Assembly (NCBI RefSeq): GCF_030545015.1
Contig: NZ_CP120653.1
Coordinates: 62,001-126,000, forward strand
Direction: 5' to 3'
Source: Myroides sp. JBRI-B21084
Lineage (GTDB): Bacteria > Bacteroidota > Bacteroidia > Flavobacteriales > Flavobacteriaceae
Length of the DNA: 64,000 bases
In this document: positions 17,410 through 26,337 of the stretch, one piece after another
How the letters are laid out: the number at the start of each line of letters is the position of its first letter
Position numbering within the stretch: the first letter of the stretch is position 1
Translations under genes and position numbers: made by a program
Notes under the pieces: model-generated
What the model saw: only the letters and a program-made list of their open reading frames with translations
Database searches by the model: none
What the model was told of the DNA's origin: nothing

Positions 17410-17438
17410 AAGCCTTTTTATCTCATTTAAGAAGGCTT
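17410..17438 (+). terminator. Weak intercistronic hairpin
   Basis: Arms aagcctt and aaggctt separated by 15 bases, followed by a short A run and then a T run. It could attenuate transcription between the first and second surface-protein genes. Confidence 0.4.
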
Positions 17439-17465
17439 AAAAATTTTTTTAAAAGAAAATAAACT

Positions 17466-18257
17466 ATGAAAAAGAGAATAAGTATATTATCAATAATATT
17501 AATTAGTGCTGTTGCATCTGCACAGGTTAAAATAGGTGGAACCGATGGTACACCAAACGTAAATGCTATGTTAGATATTGAAGCTACAAATAAAGGGGTA
17601 TTGTTACCACGCGTAGCATTATCGGTAACCACATTGGCATCGCCTTTAAGCGCACATGTAGCAGGTATGATAGTTTATAATACAGCTACAGCAGGAGATG
17701 TTGTTCCAGGACAATATTATAACGATGGTACTAAATGGCAAAGGGTATTAAACCCTAGTGACATTGGTAATTTTGCTGGTGCTAAGAACACAACTGTTTA
17801 TAGCGCTTCTAAAGATGGAGCTTGGAATTTATTGAGTTTAGGTATTAGTGGACAAAGTTGGAATAAAATTAATGTTACTAGTACCGATACTAAAGTGGGT
17901 AACTCTGCCCTTTTTTCAAGTGGGGTTTACACAGTACCAAGTTCAGGCGTTTATGTTGTTAGATACAGTGTAGAGTTAGACTCAGGAGTAGATTTAGGAG
18001 TTTTAGGCGATAAAAAATTAGTGCTAATTAAAAATAATGCACAGTTAATTGAAGAAAAACTTTTTGAAAGTGTACGTGTAAGTGTACTTGGTTTAGGTTT
18101 GGTACAAGTTCCATTAACATCTACAAGTATGGAAACTATGGTTCAGTTAAATACAAATGATACCGTTACTTTTGGTGTAGATTCTTCTACCATTTCTTTA
18201 AGTGCGTTAACCGATGGTAAAATATCATTATACATTTACAAAATTTCCAATTTATAG
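17466..18257 (+). CDS. Secreted C1q-like protein with the shared surface-family head
   Basis: A protein of 263 residues: signal peptide (MKKRISILSIILISAVASAQ), the family head VKIGGTDGTPNVNAMLDIEA and NKGVLLPRVALS, then a C-terminal ~140-residue domain whose pattern (FSSGVYTVPSSGVYVVRYS, VQLNTNDTVTFGVDS, ISLYIYKIS) resembles a C1q/TNF-like jelly roll. Such domains usually form trimers and bind ligands or surfaces. It is the shortest member of the array and lies 75 bases downstream of the first paralogue. Confidence 0.7.
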   Translation: MKKRISILSIILISAVASAQVKIGGTDGTPNVNAMLDIEATNKGVLLPRVALSVTTLASPLSAHVAGMIVYNTATAGDVVPGQYYNDGTKWQRVLNPSDIGNFAGAKNTTVYSASKDGAWNLLSLGISGQSWNKINVTSTDTKVGNSALFSSGVYTVPSSGVYVVRYSVELDSGVDLGVLGDKKLVLIKNNAQLIEEKLFESVRVSVLGLGLVQVPLTSTSMETMVQLNTNDTVTFGVDSSTISLSALTDGKISLYIYKISNL

Positions 18258-18265
18258 TTTGTGAT

Positions 18266-18287
18266 TTTGTATCAAAAGCGATACAAA
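18266..18287 (+). terminator. Short intercistronic hairpin
   Basis: An 8-bp stem tttgtatc / gatacaaa with a 6-base loop lies just after the C1q-like gene. It is followed by only a few T, so it may act as an mRNA-stabilising or partial-termination hairpin. Confidence 0.35.
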
Positions 18288-18341
18288 TTTATTCATTTAA
18301 CAAATTATATGTTTTAAAGGTTTCATTTAAAATCATAAACT

Positions 18342-19595
18342 ATGAAAAAGATTTATACAAATGCACTAATGCTATTAGCACCTTTTGGTATGGCTGTTTT
18401 TGCACAAAACAATGCAATTACAGTAAATAAAGGGCAGCTATATGTATTGCCCAATACGCTAATTGCAACGCATGCAAATTTTGAAAACAGAAATTCGGGA
18501 ATTGTTTTTAACGATGGTGAATTTCAATTTTATAAAAATTATACAAATAACGGTTTGTTTACGCATACCACTTCTAAAACTACGGGATATACAGTTTTTC
18601 AAGGCAATCAAGAGCAACTTATTGCTGGCGAACAACCATCTAAACATTTTGATGTATTATTTAATAACTCGGTTGCTTTTTTTAATCTAAACAGTGATAT
18701 TATCATAAATGGTACCGGTAATTTTAACAATGGTATTGTAAAAATAAATAATGCAAATGGTGGCCAAATGATGTTTGGTAACAATGCCAAGCAAATAAAT
18801 GCTAGTGATAAAAGTTATGCACAAGGTATGGTTGAAAAGCAAGGTGCCAACGCATTTACTTTTCCAATTGGTAAAGAAGGATTTTATCGTATGGCAGCTA
18901 TATCAGCACCAGAAAATACAAATGCTTTGTATACAAGCGAGTATTTTATCGCCAATACCAATAACATGTATCCACATAAAGATAAAACAGGTATAATAGA
19001 GGCGGTTGATAATGCAGAATATTGGCAAATTAATAAAGCCGATGCTACAACAGGGTCGGTTATTGTAACCTTGTCATGGCATCAACAAACCACACCTGCA
19101 GCATTTTCAAATAACGCTAATTTACATGTAGTTCGCTGGGATGCTAAACAAAATTTATGGGTTGATGAAGGTGGAATTGTTGATATGAACGCAAAAACAA
19201 TTACCACACCAGTTAATGTAGAAGGTTTTGGCATTTTTACCATTGGCAAAATAAAAGAAAAGTATAACAATCCAGGCGATGTAGTTATTTACAACGGAGT
19301 GTCTGCCGATAACGATGGGGTTAACGATTATTTTATTATTGATAACATTAATTATTTTCCTGATAACTCGGTAACTATTTTTAATCGTTGGGGTAGAAAA
19401 GTATTCGAAACCACTAATTACAATTCAAACGGAAATGTTTTTAAAGGTTACGTTTCAACCAACCAAACTACCAATACTAAAGAAAAACTACCTTCGGGTA
19501 CGTATTATTACGTGGTAGAATATTTATATAACCGCAATGGTGAAAATAAATTAATTAAAAAAGTAGGACACCTACATTTAGAAAACAATAACTAA
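18342..19595 (+). CDS. Surface protein with gliding-motility-associated (type-B) C-terminal domain
   Basis: A protein of 417 residues with signal peptide MKKIYTNALMLLAPFGMAVFA. The C-terminal ~105 residues (from about 311) are the CHU_C / gliding-motility-associated domain: VIYNGVSADNDGVNDYFII, VTIFNRWGRKVFE, LPSGTYYYVVEY. This type-B CTD directs export through the type IX secretion system and attachment to the surface. The N-terminal region is shared with the protein at 30435 (same length and matching blocks such as WDAKQNLWVDEGGI), so the two are paralogues. It precedes porP/sprF by 12 bases, the partner such CTDs need in known systems. Confidence 0.9.
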   Translation: MKKIYTNALMLLAPFGMAVFAQNNAITVNKGQLYVLPNTLIATHANFENRNSGIVFNDGEFQFYKNYTNNGLFTHTTSKTTGYTVFQGNQEQLIAGEQPSKHFDVLFNNSVAFFNLNSDIIINGTGNFNNGIVKINNANGGQMMFGNNAKQINASDKSYAQGMVEKQGANAFTFPIGKEGFYRMAAISAPENTNALYTSEYFIANTNNMYPHKDKTGIIEAVDNAEYWQINKADATTGSVIVTLSWHQQTTPAAFSNNANLHVVRWDAKQNLWVDEGGIVDMNAKTITTPVNVEGFGIFTIGKIKEKYNNPGDVVIYNGVSADNDGVNDYFIIDNINYFPDNSVTIFNRWGRKVFETTNYNSNGNVFKGYVSTNQTTNTKEKLPSGTYYYVVEYLYNRNGENKLIKKVGHLHLENNN

Positions 19596-19607
19596 ATCTA
19601 ATAGGCA

Positions 19608-20528
19608 ATGAAAAGATTAAAAATCGTACAGGCTTTGTTAGCTTTAGTAAGCTTATCTGCCACAGCACAACAAGATCCTCAGTACACACAATACATGTAC
19701 AACACCGTTAACGTAAACCCAGCCTATGCGGGCAGTAGGGGGGCATTAAGTATATTTGGTTTACACCGTACCCAATGGGCTGGTTTAGAAGGTGCTCCAC
19801 AAACAAATGCTTTTTCCATAAATACACCACTTGGCGATTCTAAACTTGGTTTAGGCGTTGGTTTTGTAAACGATGCTTTAGGAATTATAGATGAAAATAC
19901 AATTAATGTTGATTTATCGTACACTGTTAATTTAAACAATTACGGAAGCAAATTAGCATTTGGTTTAAAAGGTTCGGGTAACTTTTTAAACGTTGCTTAT
20001 TCAGAATTGTTAACATACAATCCTAACGATCACAATTTTGAAACGGATATTAAAGGTCAGTTTAATCCTAATATTGGAGCAGGTATCTATTGGCACAATA
20101 ATAAATCGTATGCAGGTTTTTCTATACCTAATATGTTAGAAACCACACGTTTTGATAACAATATTCAAAGCAACATGCAACAACGTATGAACTATTATTT
20201 CATAGGAGGACACGTGTTTGAAATTAATCCGGTATTATTATTAAAACCAACTTTTTTAGTAAAAGCTACAAAAGGTGCGCCATTACAAGCCGATTTTTCG
20301 GCCAACTTGTTAGTGCATGAAAAGCTTACTGTTGGTGCAGCCTATCGTTGGGAAGCCGCTTGGAGTGGAATGCTAGGTTATCAAATTACTAATAGTTTAT
20401 TTGTTGGTTATGGTTACGATGCCGATACAACTAAATTAGCAAATTACAATAATGGTTCGCACGAGCTTTTTTTGCGATTTGAATTGTTTAACATGTTTCG
20501 TAAGGTGAATACCCCACGATTCTTCTAA
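19608..20528 (+). CDS. PorP/SprF family type IX secretion outer-membrane protein
   Basis: A protein of 306 residues with signal peptide ending in ATA and mature start QQDPQYTQYMYNTVNVNPAYAGS, the diagnostic PorP/SprF opening. Alternating amphipathic strands and a C-terminus ending RFF fit an outer-membrane beta-barrel. In Flavobacterium johnsoniae, SprF is required for secretion of SprB-type adhesins carrying type-B CTDs. Here it sits directly after such a CTD protein and 11 bases before an OmpA-family gene, a conserved trio. It is probably the dedicated translocon partner for proteins of this locus (inference from context). Confidence 0.92.
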   Translation: MKRLKIVQALLALVSLSATAQQDPQYTQYMYNTVNVNPAYAGSRGALSIFGLHRTQWAGLEGAPQTNAFSINTPLGDSKLGLGVGFVNDALGIIDENTINVDLSYTVNLNNYGSKLAFGLKGSGNFLNVAYSELLTYNPNDHNFETDIKGQFNPNIGAGIYWHNNKSYAGFSIPNMLETTRFDNNIQSNMQQRMNYYFIGGHVFEINPVLLLKPTFLVKATKGAPLQADFSANLLVHEKLTVGAAYRWEAAWSGMLGYQITNSLFVGYGYDADTTKLANYNNGSHELFLRFELFNMFRKVNTPRFF

Positions 20529-20539
20529 AAATAAAAAAC

Positions 20540-22492
20540 ATGAAAAAAGGATTTACAATAATTGCCTTAGCGTTTTTTGTATTTTTAGGAAATACTATGG
20601 CATTTGCACAAGCGGGTTTAAAAAAAGCAAATAAAAAGTACGATCAATGGTCGTACACTCAAGCTGCTACAATTTACGATAAAGTATTTACTCGCGGTTT
20701 TTCTAATGCGGATATGCTTCAAAAATTAGGAAATGCACATTTTTTTAATGCACGTTATACTCAAGCACATACTTTTTATGAGCAACTGTTTACCCAATTT
20801 AATACGGCAGATATTTCTGCAGAATATTTTTATAGATATGCTCAAACATTACAGCATATGGGGAATACAGCAGAGGCAAAAAAATATTTTGAACTTTTTG
20901 TAGAAAAAACGCAGAATAACTCACAATTACAAAAAATCATTTTAAATAATGACGCACAACGAAAACAAATTGTCGAAAATTCTGGTAGATACAACGATGT
21001 TACAAATTTAGCAACTAACACAACTTTTGCTGATTATGGCAGTTTTGTTCACAATGCTAATTTATATTTTACAAGTGCACGTGATACAGGTTCATTTGCT
21101 AAAAATATACATACTTGGACCAACGCTGCTTTTACAAAATTATATACATTAAATTTAAGCGAAAACAATAAGCCTAAAAAAGTAAATGGTAAAGTTAACA
21201 GCAAACTAAATCAAGCATCTGCGGTTATTACGGCAAATGGAAAAACTATGTATTTTACGCGCAATAATATGATAAATGGCAAACGCGGGTACGATAGTTC
21301 AAAAGCAACCCGACTTAAAATTTATAAGGCAGAATTGGTTGATGGCACTTGGCAAAATATAACCGAACTTCCTTTTAATGCCGACGATTTTAACACAGCA
21401 CATCCTACTTTAAGTCCTGATGAAAGTACGTTGTACTTTGTATCTGATAGAGAAGGTGGTTTTGGCGATGCTGATTTGTGGAAAGTTTCAATTAACGGAA
21501 ATAATTACGGCGTACCTGTTAATTTAGGTGCACATATAAACACTGCGGGTAAAGAAACGTTCCCCTTTGTGAATAGCAATAACGAATTGTATTTTGCTTC
21601 TGATGCCCGTTTGGGATTAGGTGGTTTAGATGTATACGCTGTAAAAATTAAAGACGATGGTAGTTTTTATGATGTTCAAAACGTAGGTGAACCCATAAAT
21701 TCAAATTTCGATGATTTCGCCTATTTTATTGATTTTAATTCAAAAGCAGGTTTTTTCTCATCCAACCGAAAAGGCGGTAAAGGTAACGATGATATTTACA
21801 GTTTTATTGAAGCAAAACCTTTAAAATTAGGTTGTTCACAGGATTTATCAGTAACAGTTATCGATGCTAAAACGCAAAATATTATTCCAAATGTTTCTTT
21901 AGAACTTTTTAATGCTAATAATCAATCAATAGCATCAACCAACACATTCACTAACAGCGGATATCGTTTTAATACGGATTTTGTTTGCGGAGGTACATAT
22001 CAAATTAAAGCAATTAAAGAGGGTTATGTAAATAGCACAGAAACAGTTACTTTAAATGCAACTTCAGGTGTAACTGATTATAAATTGGTGCTTCATCCTA
22101 AAAAAGTAGAGGTGAAGAAAAACGATGATTTATTTAAAGTTTTAAAACTAAAACCTATTTATTTTGATTACGATAAAGATAATATTCGTACCGATGCAGC
22201 AGTAGAACTTGCTAAAGTTGTTGAAGTTTTAAAAGATTATCCACGTATGAAAATTGATGTACGTTCACATACCGATAGTCGTGGGTCTGATTTGTATAAT
22301 GAAAAATTATCGCAACGCAGAGCTAAATCAACTGCGCTGTGGATTATAAATCAAGGAATTGATGCGGCACGTGTTACTTATAAAGGATATGGTGAAACTC
22401 AATTAATGAATGAATGTAAAAATGGAGTAAAGTGTACCGACGAAAGGCACGAAGAAAATAGAAGATCAGAATTTATTGTTCTAGAGCTTTAA
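20540..22492 (+). CDS. OmpA-family protein with TPR-like and PD40 repeats
   Basis: A protein of 650 residues: signal peptide (MKKGFTIIALAFFVFLGNTMAFAQ), a TPR-like helical region (about 25-150), PD40 beta-propeller-type repeats (about 225-430; 'HPTLSPDESTLYFVSDREGG' type), a carboxypeptidase-regulatory-like beta-sandwich (about 440-520), and a C-terminal OmpA peptidoglycan-binding domain (about 545-650; RSHTDSRGSDLYNEKLSQRR). This architecture is that of PorE-like proteins anchoring type IX machinery to the cell wall. It closes the first half of the locus, and its OmpA domain is the intact relative of the remnant at 10253-10612. Confidence 0.9.
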   Translation: MKKGFTIIALAFFVFLGNTMAFAQAGLKKANKKYDQWSYTQAATIYDKVFTRGFSNADMLQKLGNAHFFNARYTQAHTFYEQLFTQFNTADISAEYFYRYAQTLQHMGNTAEAKKYFELFVEKTQNNSQLQKIILNNDAQRKQIVENSGRYNDVTNLATNTTFADYGSFVHNANLYFTSARDTGSFAKNIHTWTNAAFTKLYTLNLSENNKPKKVNGKVNSKLNQASAVITANGKTMYFTRNNMINGKRGYDSSKATRLKIYKAELVDGTWQNITELPFNADDFNTAHPTLSPDESTLYFVSDREGGFGDADLWKVSINGNNYGVPVNLGAHINTAGKETFPFVNSNNELYFASDARLGLGGLDVYAVKIKDDGSFYDVQNVGEPINSNFDDFAYFIDFNSKAGFFSSNRKGGKGNDDIYSFIEAKPLKLGCSQDLSVTVIDAKTQNIIPNVSLELFNANNQSIASTNTFTNSGYRFNTDFVCGGTYQIKAIKEGYVNSTETVTLNATSGVTDYKLVLHPKKVEVKKNDDLFKVLKLKPIYFDYDKDNIRTDAAVELAKVVEVLKDYPRMKIDVRSHTDSRGSDLYNEKLSQRRAKSTALWIINQGIDAARVTYKGYGETQLMNECKNGVKCTDERHEENRRSEFIVLEL

Positions 22493-22513
22493 AAGAAAGT
22501 ATTAACTAGTTTA

Positions 22514-22555
22514 AAAAGGCTAAAAGTATAATTTATACTTTTAGCCTTTTTTGTT
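22514..22555 (+). terminator. Rho-independent terminator after the OmpA/PD40 gene
   Basis: A near-perfect inverted repeat aaaaggctaaaagtata / tatacttttagcctttt followed by TTG and T-rich sequence. It ends the first surface operon. Confidence 0.88.
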
Positions 22556-22976
22556 TTGTTAATAAAATAACTTGTAAAATAATATGTTTTAATGAAGTTT
22601 TGTGTTAAAAAGTAGTGTTTAGAGTATATGTATTTTAAATGTTTTAAATGTAAAAAATTATGATTTTTCGTAAATTAAAATGTTAAAAAAACGAATGTTT
22701 TGTCTCTATTTGTAGAACAAGTTCTATAAATAGTATGTTTATGGTACTACAAATAATTGTTTCTATTGTGTTTAAATTTGATATGTTGTTAAAGTTTAAT
22801 ATTTAATATAAAAAAATAATAGTTACAAAATAGAAAAAAAGCGGTTTAAATGTGAAAATTTACTTGTTTTAATATAAGTAGTAACACAAAAGCGCTATGG
22901 GCTAATAGTTTGTTCTTTTATGTATAAAAAAACAAACTTAAATTTATTAAGAATTTAGAAATTAAGTAATTAAGAT
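22556..22976. promoter_or_regulatory. AT-rich 420-base leader region of the second surface array
   Basis: No gene is visible. The region is extremely AT-rich and holds a 28-bp imperfect palindrome at 22706-22733 (ctatttgtagaac, 2-base spacer, gttctataaatag; one G-T mismatch). This is a candidate operator for the following gene cluster. Nothing else is recognisable apart from A and T tracts. Confidence 0.4.
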
Positions 22977-24440
22977 ATGAAAGCAAAAGTATTTTTAATA
23001 GTAATTATACTCTTCTTTTGTAATTCATATAGCCAGGTAGGTATAGGAACATTAACACCTAGCAACTCTGCCCAGTTAGATGTAATAGCAAATAATAAAG
23101 GGGTACTAATTCCTAGGGTATCGCTAACAAGTATTACCGATGCCACTACAATTTCTAACGGAAATGTAGAATCTTTATTGGTTTATAATAACAATACTAC
23201 CGCTAACCTTACACCGGGGTATTATTATTGGTACAACAATCATTGGAATAAAATGTTAACAGCAACAGACATAAGTTTAGATGTGTTAACTGTTTTAAGT
23301 TATGACGAAGCAACTCACACCTTAACCTACGTTGATGAACGTAACGTAACGCACACTTTTAATTTAAAAAATACTACAAATGATAGTTTTTTATTTAATG
23401 CTGTTACAAACATTCTAACTTTAACTGATTCTGAAGGAAATAATGTAACGGTAGATTTAACACCTTTAGCAAAAAACACAACTATTACTAATGTTTCGTT
23501 TAATCCAACTTCAAACATTATAACAATCACCGACTCTGATGCAAATACACATCCCGTTAACATAGCTGGTTTATTAAAAGCTAAAAACGGATTACATGTT
23601 TCAGTTGATAATAACGTGGTTTTAGGAGGAGCTTTAATTGAAGAAACAACAATTTCAACCAACGGCATTAGTTTAAACATTACTGGCTTGCCAGTTACAG
23701 TGTTATCTAATACAAACAAAACAATGCTGGTAGATGATTTAACGGGTCAATTAAAAGTAGCTTCTTTTAAACAACTTACCGATTTAAATACAAATGTTGA
23801 TGTAAATTCAGCTGCTAATACGTTATCGGTTACCGTTAATGGAAAAAATGATACAACACCTATCATTAACGATAATTCATTAACTGTTATTGGAACAACA
23901 TTAACGTCAAGTGTTAACGGGGTTACATCAAATGTAGATTTAAAACAAGCCATTCAAAACGGACAAAAAACAACTACCGTAGTTAACGGAACTAATACAA
24001 CGGTAACAAACACAATTTCTGGTGATAATACAGAATACAAAGTTCATGTACCAACAGCTACTAATACTGTTTTAGGTGTTGTTAAAGAAGCTGAAACCAA
24101 TCCAACCGTATTCATTAATGCTAATGGTGAATTAAGTACAAATGGTTGGGCTGCAAACAATATTGTAGAAGTAAATCAAAATTATACAATTACAAATGCT
24201 GATGTGGTGGTTTTAGGAAAAGCAACTTCAGATATAACCATAACATTGCCAAACCCTGTTGGCATTAAAGGTCGTAAGCTAACCATTAAAAAAAGCGATA
24301 TGGCAAATACTACTTATGTAAACGTAGTAACGGCTGGTGGTTCTATTGATGGGGAGCCTGACATGTACACCTCATTGCCATTCACCGGATGGGATTTTAT
24401 GTCAGACGGAACCAATTGGAAAATTGTAAATAAATTTTAA
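22977..24440 (+). CDS. Secreted surface protein of the VGIGT family
   Basis: A protein of 487 residues with signal peptide MKAKVFLIVIILFFCNSYSQ and head VGIGTLTPSNSAQLDVIA, NKGVLIPRVSLTSITD. The body contains repeated phrases: 'LTYVDERNVTHTFNL', 'NILTLTDSEGNNVTVDL' and 'NIITITDSDANTHPVNI' are successive copies of one beta-rich unit. The C-terminus (about 400-487, ITLPNPVGIKGRKLTIKKSD through DGTNWKIVNKF) resembles C-terminal modules of phage tail-fibre-like proteins. It has no sorting domain of its own. It is the first gene of the second half of the locus and is preceded by a 420-base leader. Confidence 0.75.
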   Translation: MKAKVFLIVIILFFCNSYSQVGIGTLTPSNSAQLDVIANNKGVLIPRVSLTSITDATTISNGNVESLLVYNNNTTANLTPGYYYWYNNHWNKMLTATDISLDVLTVLSYDEATHTLTYVDERNVTHTFNLKNTTNDSFLFNAVTNILTLTDSEGNNVTVDLTPLAKNTTITNVSFNPTSNIITITDSDANTHPVNIAGLLKAKNGLHVSVDNNVVLGGALIEETTISTNGISLNITGLPVTVLSNTNKTMLVDDLTGQLKVASFKQLTDLNTNVDVNSAANTLSVTVNGKNDTTPIINDNSLTVIGTTLTSSVNGVTSNVDLKQAIQNGQKTTTVVNGTNTTVTNTISGDNTEYKVHVPTATNTVLGVVKEAETNPTVFINANGELSTNGWAANNIVEVNQNYTITNADVVVLGKATSDITITLPNPVGIKGRKLTIKKSDMANTTYVNVVTAGGSIDGEPDMYTSLPFTGWDFMSDGTNWKIVNKF

Positions 24441-24495
24441 AATACGAACAAACAAACTACTATAAGCAATAATTATCAACTAAAATTTTAGCATC

Positions 24496-26319
24496 ATGAA
24501 AAAAATTACTTACACTATATCGTTCGCTTTTGCAGTATTAGCATCTTCAAATGCAATAGCACAACAAGGTTTTGGTACAAATCGTCCCGATAAATCTTCA
24601 GCAATCGAAATTAAATCGCCAAATAAAGGTTTATTAATCCCTAGGGTTACTTTAACAAGTTTAACCGATGTTACTACAATTGTAAATCCAGCTAATTCAT
24701 TGTTGGTTTACAATACAACTGTAAATTCAGCTTTAAACGAGGGGTTTTATTATTATAACACTACTTTAAGTAAATGGATCGCTTTTACCGATGAAAGCAA
24801 TCAAGACAAAGTAACTGTTACTCAAGATGGTCAAAATTTATCAGTAGTTGGTACACCAACAACAAATGCAAACGGCAGCACAACAACCGATTATAAAGTT
24901 AAAATTGTACCTGCTGCAACCGAAAAGCAATTTTTAGCAACAACTATGGTTGGTACCGAATTACAAACAACTTGGGTAAGTTATGACGATATTATGGAAG
25001 CTACAAATGGTTTAACTAAAGTTGGTAATACCATAAAATTAGGTGGAACTTTAACAGAAGATACCACTTTGGTTACTGCCGGCCATAAAGTAATGGTTCA
25101 AGGATTAACTCAGGTGACTGATATGACCGATCAAGTTGTGGCTGTAGGTCACTACCAAACTGGCGAAGTAAAAGTTGCAACCCCTAAACAAATTGTTGAC
25201 AAAGGTATCGACAATAATTTAAGTTCATCAGTAAACACCATGACATCAACTGTGAATGGCGATGTAGCAACAGCATCTATCATTAATTCAAACGATTTAT
25301 CAATTGATGCAAACAGTACCGTGTTAAAATCTTCGGTTAACGGTGTAGAAGATACTCAAGATTTAAAAGAAGCAATACAAACGGGACAAATTAAATACGA
25401 TGTAACCGCAGGTACCGGAATAACTATTGATACTACGGGTTCTACGGTCGATTTAAAAACATTTAAAGTAGGTGCCGATTTAGCAAATATTACATTAAAT
25501 GGCGATGTTACCGGTGCAGCTAATAACAATACCGTTGCTAAAATTCAAAATGTAGCGGTAAGTGCAACAGCTCCAACTGCAGGTCAGGTTTTAAAAGAAG
25601 TATCAGGTGTTTGGACACCGTCTACATTAACAGTTGCAGATATTACTGCGGGCAAAACATTATCATCAACAGATTTAGATGTAACATCACCAACAAACAA
25701 AGCGTTGTTAGAAGATGTTACCATTAATATAAAAGATAATGCAGTTACAGCAGCAAAATTAAATGATGATACTGCCGGTGCAGGTTTGGTACGCAATGCA
25801 ACGACTAAAGCTTTAGACGTAAATGCAAAAAATGGTTTAAATGTAGGCAGTGATGATTTTGTAAAATTAGGTGGCGCTTTAACCGAGGCTACAACTATTA
25901 CAACCGATGCTACTAATACATTGGCTTTAGCAGGTTTACAAGACTATACTGATGCTGATAAAACTGTTTTAGTAATTGATGCTAATAATGTAGTTAGAAA
26001 AGCAAATATTAACACAGCTAATGCAATTGCTACTAAAACAGCCGATTATGCAGCATTGGCAACCGATGAAACCATTTTGGTTGATGCTACAAGTAACCAC
26101 GTAATTGTAACGATACCTGCAGCAACTACCGAAAATAAAGGAAAGCGTTTTTACGTAAAATTAATTGCTACAAATGCAGCTAATACAAATGAGGTGCGTA
26201 TTACAAGTAGCAGTATGATTGATGGACTTGCTGGTCCTAATCAAATTGAATCTTCTAATCCATATCAAGCATGGTTGTTGCAATCAGATGGAATGGCTTG
26301 GTACGTGGTTGGATACTAA
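24496..26319 (+). CDS. Secreted surface protein of the VGIGT family with GDVTG repeats
   Basis: A protein of 607 residues with signal peptide (MKKITYTISFAFAVLASSNAIAQ) and head GFGTNRPDKSSAIEIKS, NKGLLIPRVTLTSLTD. A segment 'LNGDVTGAANNNTVAKIQN' followed by 'AGQVLKEVSGVWTPSTL' is nearly the same as one in the next gene (26338), showing recent duplication or exchange between paralogues. The C-terminal module (ETILVDATSNHVIVTIPAA to AWLLQSDGMAWYVVGY) matches that of the gene at 22977. It is likely an exported, surface-attached adhesin-like protein; the attachment mechanism is not visible. Confidence 0.75.
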   Translation: MKKITYTISFAFAVLASSNAIAQQGFGTNRPDKSSAIEIKSPNKGLLIPRVTLTSLTDVTTIVNPANSLLVYNTTVNSALNEGFYYYNTTLSKWIAFTDESNQDKVTVTQDGQNLSVVGTPTTNANGSTTTDYKVKIVPAATEKQFLATTMVGTELQTTWVSYDDIMEATNGLTKVGNTIKLGGTLTEDTTLVTAGHKVMVQGLTQVTDMTDQVVAVGHYQTGEVKVATPKQIVDKGIDNNLSSSVNTMTSTVNGDVATASIINSNDLSIDANSTVLKSSVNGVEDTQDLKEAIQTGQIKYDVTAGTGITIDTTGSTVDLKTFKVGADLANITLNGDVTGAANNNTVAKIQNVAVSATAPTAGQVLKEVSGVWTPSTLTVADITAGKTLSSTDLDVTSPTNKALLEDVTINIKDNAVTAAKLNDDTAGAGLVRNATTKALDVNAKNGLNVGSDDFVKLGGALTEATTITTDATNTLALAGLQDYTDADKTVLVIDANNVVRKANINTANAIATKTADYAALATDETILVDATSNHVIVTIPAATTENKGKRFYVKLIATNAANTNEVRITSSSMIDGLAGPNQIESSNPYQAWLLQSDGMAWYVVGY

Positions 26320-26337
26320 ACCATTAAATAAAGGATT

